From NCBI GenBank assembly GCA_027919835.1, contig JANVFP010000040.1:1-64000 (forward strand): DNA of 64,000 nt. The letters are read 5' to 3'. A model generated the notes under the pieces. The model saw only the letters and a program-made list of their open reading frames with translations, was not told the origin of the DNA and searched no databases. The position numbers and the translations under genes are program-made. This DNA is from Lentinula raphanica. Its lineage: Eukaryota > Basidiomycota > Agaricomycetes > Agaricales > Omphalotaceae. Positions 1 through 10,642 of the stretch are shown one piece after another (within the stretch, counting starts at the first letter, position 1; the number at the start of each line of letters is the position of its first letter).

Positions 1-24
1 AGATCCGGCGTTGCGAGACGACAT
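1..24 (-). CDS. start of a further copy of the Zn-cluster-like gene (partial)
   Basis: An ATG on the minus strand at 24-22 opens a frame beginning MSSRNAGS that runs off the left edge of the window. It lies at the same place relative to the left long repeat as the ATG at 4270 (MASSSK...) lies to the right repeat, and the bases just upstream of both starts align. I infer a second copy of the gene at 2162-4270, in tandem with it. Only eight codons are visible, so identity rests on position and the serine-rich start. Confidence 0.4.
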
Positions 25-2161
25 AGCGATAGTCGAGAAAAGATCAGTTGGAATGTCGATGTTGAAGTGGAAGAAAGAAAGAAAGCGGACTTAGAGAAAT
101 TTTTCGAAGTCCGGCAGCCTTTTATCCACGGTTCTTAAGAACTTCCCAGGACGTAATAAGCCACTGGGAAAATTCTAAGAATAGTAGGAAGAATGTAATA
201 CTTACAAAGGTCAAAGAAATGAACTTTGTGAAGTTACAGGATGTTGTGATTAGATCTCTTGATAATCACACTCGGAAATTAGGCGCTTCTATCGAGTGAG
301 CCGCGGATTAATTATCATCAGTTGATCCCGAGGCAACTGAACAGATCTATAGCGTTAATGAGTGGGAATACCATTGGGATATCGAAGAGATCAATCCAAA
401 AGCTCGGATCAGTTGCAGTACCACACTCCCAAGGGAGGTACGAGCCTGTCTACCCAACCAGATGACCGGGGACGGTCAGATCTTTAGTTTGGGGGAGATA
501 ATACGCCCATTTTGCGTGCAGGCATGCAATGGCCTAATTTTAACGATTAGAGCCTTGTAGAGTACTAAAGGACTGTAGTGAGCCCGAGCTGACAGTCAAA
601 CTTGTATCATGTTCATGCCAGGACGTCAGATCCAGACAGGAAAACACATCCTGACGAATAATAAGAGTTCACACTCGAGTCCCTTGGTCGGGGAGTCCTT
701 CAAGACAAAGCCACCTCTGATATGAGCTATCAAGGGATTATCAACTTAGTTTTCAACGCCTAACGGCCAACTGAGTATGATACTGCACCGAGACGAGCTT
801 AGAACCAATAGATCTATTCGTATTACCAGTGGGGATGGATTATTCAAGGCCCAGACTCAACAGATCTATTCACTTAGATCGAGTTTCGGGATGGATCAGG
901 TCGCAGGAATGTGACTAAACGGAGAAACAACCAAAGTGTATCATCCCAGTTACATGTGGACGTTTCCTAAATGGGAAATAGACGCCTGAGATGTACAGCT
1001 TTGACCAGGAGTGTTGCAAGGGTAGATCTTTCGACTTCACCATTGTTAAACCTCTGGATCTATTCGATATATGCATATCGTTGGAAAGCTAGAAGCCAAA
1101 CGAACCTATTGGGACAGGTTTCCCCCTTTATATGTACTCCCATTCCGTTGGAGAGGCATACAACCGTTCACATAGCGGAATCAAATGAGGAAACGTTTGA
1201 GTTACCTGTGCAGGAGCTTATCCGTGCCCTTTAACCACCAGCATGTGGATGGATGCACAGACCAGGTCCGGATTCGAAGGTCAGGCAACTAGATCTCGAC
1301 GAAGGACCACCAGAAATGGACATTTTACTTGTTTTTATCCTTTTACTCTCTGTTTCTCTGGTGTTTGTATCGTTTCTCGTCCTATCTTTCCTTATTTGTA
1401 TCAGATCTCGGACTCCGTTCTCTCAAATCTATAGATCTATTCCATAAAATAGTAAATTGGCTACAGATCTATTCGTAGAAGTACTTAAGGACGTAGCCTA
1501 CAAAAATATAGTTCAGGTTTTGTGCCCAGTTTCTCTGACTAGCTAACCTTTGCTCTCATACGTGAGGAGTAAAGGCTTTGTAAGCCGGGCGGTCTTCGAA
1601 AGTGGTTGTGAAATTCTCATCTCGTTAGGCCCGATATCTTGTCAGTTGATAAAGTCTCAGCTAGATTTGAATCGAAGGTAGACTCCTATCGTGGAGATAC
1701 AGAGGGCTTGGTTCTCGGTTGTTCCAAGTGAGCGTTCAGAGTTTCGGTGGCTCTGTTCAAGCAGACGTGTGGTGATCGGTGATCCATACGAGCTGTGAAG
1801 GTTTCCTGTGATCGGTGATCAGTAGATCTTCAACCTGGTTCTGAAAGTATTTGTGTGGTCATAAAGTCTGATCTATACGAGTTCTTTCGTTCCTTGTAAA
1901 CCCTTTGAGTGGATCACTCACCCCCTTCGAGTCCAGATCAAAAGATCTGTACTTCCGTGTCACTTCGCTCTGTTGACCTGTATTGCGGATCCAGTAGATC
2001 TTTTAAGACTACCAGTTCGTTCTAAGGTATAAGATCGTGCGGAATCTCTGACAACGCCCCACACCTCGCTTAAATACATTTGACAAACGACATAAGAAGT
2101 ATATTGGTGATCAGTGTTCAGTGATAAAGTCACTAGGCCATTAGATCTATCCAACGAAGCA
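25..2161 (-). repeat. left copy of a ~2.1-kb GATC-rich direct repeat (LTR-like)
   Basis: This stretch aligns end to end with 4271-6400. Shared landmarks in the same order are: the TCGGAAATTA block (273 and 4474), the GACCGGGGACGGTCAGATCT block (463 and 4691), the AGTGAGCCCGA block (576 and 4806), and the block CTCTGACAACGCCCCACACC near 2046 and 6297. Point differences and small indels are common, so the duplication is not recent. Together the two copies bracket a single 2.1-kb gene, which looks like a long-terminal-repeat arrangement read on the minus strand. However, homology continues into the next gene copy at the left edge, so a tandem array of gene plus upstream region fits equally well. 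The block near 2071 has a TATA-like TTAAATA. About 30 GATC tetramers are present, several times the chance number. Confidence 0.75.
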
Positions 2162-4270
2162 TTAAATTGCACCCTTCATATCCTCGTTAGCGCGGAAGCG
2201 ATCTTGGTGATCCTCGAGACCAAGGGAGCTCGGGCAGGTACGGTGGGTAGCCTCGCAGTTGTTACAGGCGCCATTAGCCTTGCTACCTCCTTCGCAGACC
2301 AAGCCGCGACTGAGGCACGTCAGGCAATTGGAAGTGGAATACATGGATGTGTGCGCTGGCAAGGTACGAGAATTGAGAGTCCGTAAGTGACGAGAAGTGA
2401 GGTAGTTGTAGCGACTAAGGGCTTGAAGCGAGAAAGTAACCTCCAGGGTAGACAAGAAGGCACCGAGATCTTTGATTTCATCGGCAATCATGAACTTGGG
2501 TGGACGAAGTAGTGGAGCCCGAGCCCCGCGTCGTGAATTCGAGGACTGCAGGAGAATAGACGAGAAACCGGTAGTGATGGTGAAGTCTGGATTGGAAAGC
2601 ATCAGCAGCTGTTTAGGATCACGGGTATCGTCGTCTTCGAAATAGTCCGGGGGACCCTCTTGGATACGAAGGCGTTGCGAATCCGGAGGTTGCGCGAGCG
2701 GGACCAAAGAGGTGGACGGCGAAACCGCTCGCGATTTCCCTAGCACCTTTTGAGACTTCTTCTTCTTCATCGGAGGTCCTTCGGGAACCTAAGGGAAAAA
2801 GTAGGTTAATAAGCAGCTAGGGAAAACAAGAAGGAACCTTACGATGGGGTCGTTGTTGGGCGAGATCTGGCGCTCCCGTTTTGCAGGGACTTGCACGAAA
2901 GGTTGAGAAGTAGGGAGCTCAGGTTTGCTGGTGCCTCCGCGCCCTCGAGCCTTGGCAGCCCTGGCAATGCTCTCTCGGATCTCTGAAGAAAGTAAGCAAG
3001 GAATAAGGAAGAATTGTACGGAACAAACATACTAGGGATCTCCAGTTCGATCGGCTCAGAATCATCAGCTGCTTGAGGTTCCGGGGTGTCGGCTTTGTAG
3101 TCATCGTCGTCGTCGAGTTCGATATCTGAGTAGGCGGCGGGAAGCGGACGACGCTTTTTAGGAGGAGACCGTGGACGCCCAGTGGAATGATCGGAATCAG
3201 AGTCACCGGCGGGGGTCAGACTTCTAGGCAAGGCTCGAATAAAACCCGAAGGGTCAGGAAGGAGTGATACTTTAGAGAAAGGATGAATAAGCTGGGAAGC
3301 CGGAGGTCCTTTATGGCACACGGTGATGATAAGCTGTCCCTCCTTAGTGGAAGGATCCAGAGGAAGGGGGATGGCAAGGGAAGTAAGGGTTACCGAAACA
3401 TCGGGGAAGGAAGACTGGAAAGAACGGGCAGGGGTCAGAAGAAGGGTAGGGCCGGAATCGAATAAAAGTTACCTTTATTTGACGACGGCTCCGCTTGCTC
3501 ATGCCACCGCCCGTACGTTCCTCTTCGTCGTACAGATATTCCCAATACTCGGCCGCCGACAGTAGATTCTCGCAGTAGTCACAAAACAAGGCCATGAAGA
3601 GGGCGGCAAAAAGAGGGCAATCCTGACCCCGATGCCAAAAAGAACGATAGTGGTCCTAGGAGGTTGGGATAAGTACGACGGGCAAGCAGTAAGGAAAGAA
3701 AATACGAACCAAGCAGGCGGTTATACGATCCGACGCCAACATCTCCAGCAACAGCTCACGATTGCGAGTTTTAGAGGCGTGCTTGTGCACAATGTGGGAC
3801 ACGGCGACCTGCAGAGATGCGATGGCTTGATACAACAAGTAACCCTCGGCGCAGGTCGTAGGACCCTTCGAAAAGGAGTCCACGAGACGCACAAGAGAAT
3901 GGGGATAGTAGGTAGAAGGGATTTGTTTGGAGGTATCGATGAAAAGTGTAGTGCTGAGATCAGCGGTCTCGGGAGAAGAATAACAAGGAAGGTCGAATGC
4001 CGAAGAAAAAGAATTGGGAAAGCGTTTCCAGCTGTTTTGAAGGCGCTTGCTCTCTGAAAGAGTAGCCGGTAGGAAGAGGATCCCCTCTGTGGGTAATGTA
4101 CCGCCGGCTGGTCGCACATCCTTGTTAAACGAAAAGGAGTGTAAAGGCGGAGCAGCAGTCGGGGAGTCGGGAATGAGAGCGTCGGCAGGGAATAGATAAG
4201 ACTTCTTTATCCTGGCAGGAGGCGCGTCCAGTTTCTTCTTTGACGAGGAGGCTTTGGAGGATGAGGCCAT
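2162..4270 (-). CDS. repeat-associated protein with Zn2Cys6-like cysteine pattern
   Basis: Five exons join without a stop: 4270-3710, 3622-3473, 3414-3033, 2982-2843 and 2788-2162, giving 619 residues with all junctions GT..AG. The N-terminal half (exons 1-2) is helical with a short CDYC motif. The middle is acidic (a DDDDD run) and rich in KKRR and RGRGG, suggesting nuclear or nucleic-acid binding. Near the C-terminus is C-x2-C-x6-C-x9-C-x2-C-x6-C, matching the spacing of a fungal binuclear zinc cluster but without the usual following basic linker and coiled coil. I know of such cysteine-rich families in high copy in mushroom genomes, often next to retroelements; their role is not established. 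The gene is intact, lies between two long direct repeats, and a second copy begins at the window edge. Transcription factor, Gag-like protein or host-factor roles all remain possible. Confidence 0.6.
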
Positions 4271-6400
4271 CGTGTCGAGAGCGTGGACAACGATGGGGAG
4301 AAGGAAGAAACGAACTTAGAAAATTTTCCAAGTCCGTTGAATCTTTGTCAGCGATTACTAATCCCAGGCCTAGGCATAGGGATAGTATGTAAAATGTTGA
4401 AAAGAAGTTGTTTCGAGGAAGTGTGTATGTGATGTGATAGAATTAGAAGCGTAATTTACGTCATGATATCACACTCGGAAATTAAGCGCCGATAACAAAC
4501 CGAGGACTTAGCGTCTTCGACAAGAGGACAGCGGAGTTGTTGGTACGGGTGCCAAGATCAACGGATCAACTTGATCTGTCAGATCACCGGGTATAATCAA
4601 GTCAGAATGTTGCGGAAAAGTGATTGATCTGTCGGATCAGCTACAGTACCACTCCTTTCGAGGGATACGAGCCTACACTACCCATAGCGATGACCGGGGA
4701 CGGTCAGATCTTTAGTTTGGGGGAGATGTTGCGCGGTTTTTCCGCGCAGGCGTGCAATGATCAGAAAGATCATCTTAGACCGTTGCATAGTATCAATAAG
4801 GACTGTAGTGAGCCCGAACTAGCAGTCAAACTTGTATCAGTATAAGCTAGGATACAGATCCTTTGGCAGGATCAGCCATGAATATCCACTTAGAGCTATT
4901 GCTCGCACCCTTGGTCGGGGATCCTTCAAGAATGCTGACTACTGGTACGAGCACACCAAGGGAATATCGACTTAGTATCAAGATCTGCCGGATCGGCACA
5001 ACTGAGTTTGGTACTTGGCTGTGATGACGGAAATTTCACTTGATCTAGCAGATCAGACACGATGAGAGCCTATCCGGACGAGTTACCATACGGAAACCCT
5101 ACGCAAAGTAGCGGAAACCGTCGGAAACATGATGATCTAGTATTTCCGTGGCAGTACGGGTGAAACCCGCAGCGGAAACATGCATATGTTCAAGTTCTAA
5201 ACTGGGATATAGCGTATGCTATGTACAGCTTTGACCAGCACTCACGGAAACGCGCGGAAACCTACGGAAAACACTTCTGAAGCATTTACCTTCGTTGTCC
5301 GCTCCAGAACACCAGGCTATATGCATACCGTTCGAAAGCTACGGACCAGACCTACCTGATCCGCGAGATCAACCACTGTTACGAGTCTATCTCATTAACT
5401 CGGGGAGACCACTACTATTCCGCGGAAGCAAATTCGTCGGAAACACTTGAGCAACACAGGCAGGAGCCACTCTGACGAGTTAGGCACCCTAGCATGTGGA
5501 TGCCGCACAGACCATGGTCGGAACTTGCTTGGTCTTCTAGATCTGGCAAAAGTACGACGAAATACGGACAAGTTTCAGCTTTTTCTCTGTTTTCCTTACT
5601 ATTTCCTTGCGTGTTTGTATCGTTTCAGTCATATTTTACTATTTAAGTGTATATTATCGGACTCCGTCCGTAGAAATAGCTAGATCTACTAGATCAAGGA
5701 CAAATACGGGTATCGGACTTTTCGTAGTGTACTTAAAGACCTGTATCCGCAAAATGAAACAAGTTTCGCGCCCAGATCTCTCTGAACTGGTAATCCTTTT
5801 CATCCATACATGGGAGTAAAGGCTTCTAAGCCGTACCGGACCTTGCAGAATAAGTGTGTTACTTCATCGCGATAAGCCCGACTTTTGAGTGGTTTGACTT
5901 GGTGTCTGTCACTTGCTAGTTGAAGGTAGACTCCGTTCCGGAGATACAGAGGACTTGGTCTCAGGTTGTGCCGAGTGAACGTGCAGAGTTTTGGTGGCTC
6001 TGTTCAAGTTGACACGTAGTGATTGGTGATCTGCGTGATCTTCGAGGTTTTACTGAGAATAGTGATCAGTACTGCTTCACCCGGGAGCAGAATCGATTGG
6101 TCTACCATAACGTCTGGTACCCCGTTGCTTTCCGAGCCTAAAAACCCTTATCCGAGTGTAAGCCACTCCAAACAAACCCTTTAGTCCAGATCTTACGACT
6201 GGTATATCCGTGTCACTTCGTTCTGCTGACCAGTATTGCTGATCTCAAAGATCTTACAAGACTGCGTTTGACTTGAGATATAAGACAGTGCGGAATCTCT
6301 GACAACGCCCCACACCTCGCTATAAATACAATTTGATTGACGAATCCGTGAAGTCGTACTCTGTGTTCGTGCTAAGTGACCTGTCATAAGGCATTATACT
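4271..6400 (-). repeat. right copy of the ~2.1-kb GATC-rich direct repeat
   Basis: Diverged partner of 25-2161 (landmarks listed there). It supplies the sequence immediately upstream of the gene at 2162-4270, and its far end stops about 75 bp before the start of the Crypton-like gene at 6475. At 6321-6328 it has TATAAATA on the plus strand, which reads TATTTATA on the minus strand; it could serve either neighbour. GATC occurs about 30 times, often as two copies 8-10 bp apart (for example 4571/4580, 4624/4634, 5042/5053, 5684/5693). Alignment to the left copy fades around 6395, where minus-strand TG begins both copies; clean target-site duplications or a primer-binding site could not be recognised. 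Confidence 0.72.
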
Positions 6401-6474
6401 AAGAACCGACTTTATACCTCGTTACCGACACTTCAATTGATCCTGCCATCCTTCAATCCGACAACATCGAATCA

Positions 6475-9400
6475 ATGGCGAACCAACAATTCAACACACC
6501 CATGCCACGCGTTCCTTCGACTCAACCATCTTCTCTCACTGTCCAAAACCTTGCACCTAGTGTTGGTCCAGATGGACATCTCTTAGAGTCTCGGTTGGAA
6601 ATGTATAACCACCTGTATGTCTTCTCACTGCTCTGGATATTCAACATGTTCCTCATTGGCTGGTAGAAAAATTTGCAAGAAGAAGCAACCTTTGTTCGAG
6701 CTCTGTAACTCTCTTGGCGTGAAGGTGACGAAGAAGGCAAATTTGGAGAAACTTCGGGACGCATTGCTGGAGTTCTGGTGCGTGATCATGCTTTCCTCTA
6801 TCCACATGAATACTCACAGAAGCTCGCAGGTACCCCTGTGCACAACACCAGCCCTCTACATCACTTCCACCACCTTGTTCCACTCCTGCATCACCCTTGG
6901 CAGACACCGAAGGCGAACGCGATAACGATGGCAATGACGACGACGAAGTGGGCTTAATCCAACAATTTGATCAAGATGGCTTGGGCGATGACATCCTTGC
7001 ATACGATGAGGACGATATGAACGATGGAGGTGCAGAGGACTGGGATTTTGAAGATGACAGACAATATGAGGCCTATCAGCAGAAGCTGCGTGTTGACGCT
7101 ACCCGTGTTGCTGAGGGTAACCGACGCGCTGGTGGTAGGAAAACTCAGGCTGCGTTGGTGAAACTCATTGAGGTTTGCCCAATATCTTTTTCTATCTTTG
7201 TATCTCATGTGTTCGATAGGAATATATTGATAAGGCTCTCTTTGCAAAAACCATTCGGGATAGAATCATCGACGAAACCTTCCTGCTCCAGTTCATTGAA
7301 CATAACGCGATACGTCCAAAACGCTCACGTCGTGGAGCCAAAATCACAGGCACTTACCTTGGCGCAGTGAGTTGTATACCTTGTGTAATACATTGGTTAT
7401 ACTCATGCTCTCACAGTCTCAGCAGAAAAAGCTTTTCTTTGCAGCCCTACGAATTCGCAAGGAGCAGGAAGCTGTCGACCCAACGCTATGTACCAAACGA
7501 CCCGCCACCTCTGTTACCGTCTGGGACCTGCTCAAATCGCGCATGGACATGGCTTTACATTGTGCTCGGAGCGGTTTAGTTCCTGGTGAAGATGCCCCAG
7601 ACATCATTGCGAACACGTTTCTCTCCTCCATAACAGAGGAACAAATTCGTCATATCGGGCTCAACGGCTTTCTTATGCATCGCGAAGGTAAGTCTTTTGA
7701 TCCTCTGTACAGCCCATGCTAATCACGTCACAGTGCGGTCCACAGTGCTGGGCCATCTCTCGTGGACCTCGCAGCATGCGAGTGGCAACCGCGGTGACGA
7801 TATTCGTGCTCTCAAACTTGCTGAACTTCAGCCCCACACCCTCCTTCATCCAAACAAGGAAATGGCAATCTTCGCAATGCTCGGACTTCAAGGCGAAGAG
7901 AAGGCGGGTAAACGAGGTTTACGCACGGTAGGTTCTTACATACTTTTGATGTTGAGCTAGAGTTGAACGTTGACATGCAGGTTATCAATCCAACGTACAC
8001 GACGTTCATCGCCCACCTCCATCCTGAGCAATGTCCGCTCGGCGGTTTTGCGCTGTACTTCCATTATCTGTTCGACTACAATGAAGGTCTCACCAAGAAG
8101 ATGGACATCGACTGGTCCTTGAACAAGAGCTGGCGAGACATCCGAGTCCTCCATGGCCCTAAGTCCCCCACTACACCATTCTCAGAACAGAGCATGTACA
8201 ACTTGTATGTGCGGGCATTCAAGAAGGCCGAATTCGATTCGCCAGTCAAAGTACACCTTCCTCGACACTGCCTAGGGTATCGTCAAGAAACTATGGGGTA
8301 TATCATTTCATTGTGCTATTGGAACTCTTCGCTGACCTCACCTGTAGCTGTAGGTTTTATGCATAACAAGTGGGCAAGTCCCTGAGGCCCGTTTTGCATA
8401 ACAGCGGGGCACTAATCCACTCAGTCAATAAATGAATATTTAAACTGGGATTAAGCACTGAATCAGGCCCCTCCCGTTGGGGTTAGCTATGCTAACCCCA
8501 ACATTAGGGAGGGGTCTGATTCAGTGCCAAACATGAGCCAATAAGGGTTAGGGGGTTAGGGGTTGGGTTGGGTTAGGGTTAGGGGTTTGGTTAGGGGTTA
8601 GGGTGGTTAGGGGTTGGGTTAGGGGTTAGGGGTTGAGGATATATTGATAGACCTTAAAAAAAGACCCCCTATAGGGGGTGTCAGTTTTTTCCAAAAATGG
8701 ATATTTCAAAAGATACAATTAATTCTTTTTTTCAAAAATATTGAAAAATGTTCTTGCCTATATGTTATGCATAACATGTTGCCCAAGTTGTTATGCATTA
8801 CATCCACTGCTATAGTGAGCTATAGTGAGGCTTATTGAGTGGTGGGCAACTGCCCCGCTGTTATGCAAAACAGGCTTCAGGGACTTGCCCATATGTTATG
8901 CATAGAAGTTACAGCCTCAGCTGCTGACCTATCCGCGTATATAGCATTGACCCTAATCAGACTTCAAAACTTGGGTGGGCGCGTGGCTCAACGTATCACG
9001 ATGTGTACGCTCCCGCGATTCCTGTTACGGTATGTCCTGATCTGAAGACTCTTACTCATGTAGTGCAGGCTGTACTAGGTGGTGCTGGCTATAAAGTACA
9101 TGAAACCTATGACCCTCCCTGGAGGCATGTACATGTCCCAGATAGATTTCTTCTCTTGGTGTGTCCTATGGCTGAGACCATCCATGATTCAGTAGTCGGT
9201 AAGTTGACCAAGCACAATTGCATGTACGTACACTCACTCATTTTGCACACAAGGTAAGAAAAACTTGAGTGGGGCGGCAAATTTTTGGAATCTAGTTATG
9301 GATCTTCGACCGTATGTCTTCCAGGTACGTTATTCATTTTCGAGTTTCATGTTCCGCTCACAAATGGGTGCTCTAGTGCGGGGCCGCTATTTACCAGCAT

Positions 9401-10642
9401 GTACCTGATTCGAACATCTTCAAACTACCAGCATTTATGGACAACGTTGTCACCAATTGGATGAAGACCCAGTTTCCGACCCAGCTGAGCCTGATACAGG
9501 CAAAAGCCGGAAGTCCTGTGGACCTTCAGCGAATTCAAAATGAATCACTGCGCCTGGCGCTCGAGGAGGTTCGTGTGATTATGACAGGAATGCGAATCAA
9601 AATGCAGAAGCTTTCGGCTCAACTCGATCGGCGAACGCAACTCCTCTCTCCCCATGCTTACAAGCCAGTCACAAAATCTCAAACGTTTATCTCTTATCAT
9701 CTACCCCCGGATTCCTCCTCTGCACTTCTTCCTGCCGCCGATATCATTCCCGCAACCTCACGTATTCCTACCACCATCACCGGCGAACACAACACTGATG
9801 ACACAGGCATGTACCAGCTGGAAGATGAGTCATATCGAGCTTTCGTATCACCGTCTCCAAAATCGCGTGGAATACCCCGACCTCGAACACAGGTAGACCT
9901 CAAGCTTCCACCAGTTGATGTATATACCAAGCCAGGTGAGATTGAGACTCGTTCCATTCCTTATGAAGCTCAGTGTATTGTTCTTACAGGTGGACCAATT
10001 TTTCTGCTTCCTCCATATGTTGGCCAGAAGTCGATCAGTTGGGATGATGTCTTCAAACAAGTGCAGCAGCCGCAACGACTCTGGGACCTCTACAAGCCGA
10101 CAAAAACACTGGACCAGTGGGACAGCCTCAGTGAGCTCTGGCACTGCTGGTCCACTGGTGAGCCTGAGATAGACAGTAATGGTGTGCAGACTGGAGTTCG
10201 GCCACCATTATGGTTAGTAGAACAGCACTTTCACCACACATGGCGACCGGGTAAAGCTGCGGTATGTTATTATCTGCTGCTATTGGAACTGTGCCTAAGG
10301 ATATGCCAGGGAAAGACTTGGGAACGGTTTCGTGAGATTCCAGAATATATCGACAGCCAAATATTATCTAGAAACGTGTCGCCGGCAACTGTCCTGGAAG
10401 AATTAGAGACCCGCCGTAAGCAGACAAAGGTGCTTACGATAAACGGTGAAGAACGGTCACTCGAAACTACAATGGGCCTCAATCAATTGAAGAATGAGTT
10501 AGCAGATGAGCGAAAGAAGATGGCAGCAAATGCGGTACCCAGAACAGAGGCGGTGGAGAATGAGGTGGTGGCTGGAGGTAAGAAACGTGCAGTTGCTATT
10601 GCACCAAGGCGGCCAACAAAGAAGCAGAAAATTGGAATGTAA
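6475..10642 (+). CDS. Crypton/Ndc10-like tyrosine-recombinase-type protein with GCR1-like C-terminus
   Basis: Eleven exons: 6475-6614, 6667-6777, 6830-7172, 7220-7366, 7417-7687, 7734-7927, 7981-8297, 8945-9029, 9069-9198, 9254-9324 and 9377-10642. They total 3,075 nt, exactly 1,024 codons plus stop. The N-terminus has a SAP-like helical segment (around residues 50-80), then an acidic stretch rich in DDD and EDWDFEDD. The central part resembles the Ndc10 domain 2 / Crypton recombinase fold. Candidate tyrosine-recombinase residues can all be placed: R in NRGDDIRALKLAEL, the HxxR box as HLPR, then LGW and the tyrosines of STYHDVYAP. The C-terminal third has a GCR1_C-like DNA-binding block (WDSLSELWHCW, WRPGKAA, WERFREIPEYI) and ends in a basic KKQK tail. 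Cryptons are DNA transposons encoding such a protein without terminal inverted repeats; domesticated relatives such as Ndc10 bind centromeres. Whether this copy is mobile or host-used is unknown. Intron 7 contains a MITE. Confidence 0.8.
8455..8527. repeat. long imperfect hairpin inside the MITE
   Basis: GCACTGAATCAG at the left pairs with CTGATTCAGTGC at the right, continuing inward through CCCCTCCC/GGGAGGGG and a perfect GGGGTTAGC/GCTAACCCC core around a 3-base loop. One arm has a 4-base bulge. It may be a small foldback element nested in the MITE. Confidence 0.8.
8541..8637 (+). repeat. telomere-like (TTAGGG-related) tract
   Basis: About 97 bp made of variants of GGGTTAGGGGTTAGGG with occasional GGGTTGGG and GGTTTGG units. 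It resembles the fungal telomere repeat TTAGGG but is irregular and internal to the MITE, so it is not a chromosome end. The strand is strongly G-rich and could fold into quadruplexes. Confidence 0.75.

Larger units (their letters stand above)
8360..8902. mobile_element. 543-bp MITE with TA target site, inserted in an intron
   Basis: The left end starts TGCATAACAAGTGGGCAAGT and the reverse complement of the right end starts TGCATAACATATGGGCAAGT; the inverted match runs about 70 bp with a few mismatches. Both ends are flanked by TA (8358-8359 and 8903-8904), as for Tc1/mariner-type elements. There is no coding capacity. Inside are a 73-bp hairpin (8455-8527), a telomere-like tract (8541-8637) and an extra internal copy of the terminal motif around 8762-8773 (GTTATGCATAAC). 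It sits in intron 7 of the Crypton-like gene, enlarging it from about 100 to 647 bp while leaving donor 8298 and acceptor 8944 intact. Confidence 0.88.

Noticed and set aside
8541..8637. A true telomere or chromosome-end fusion
   Set aside because: The tract is irregular, lies inside a MITE with intact ends on both sides, and is surrounded by one continuous gene.
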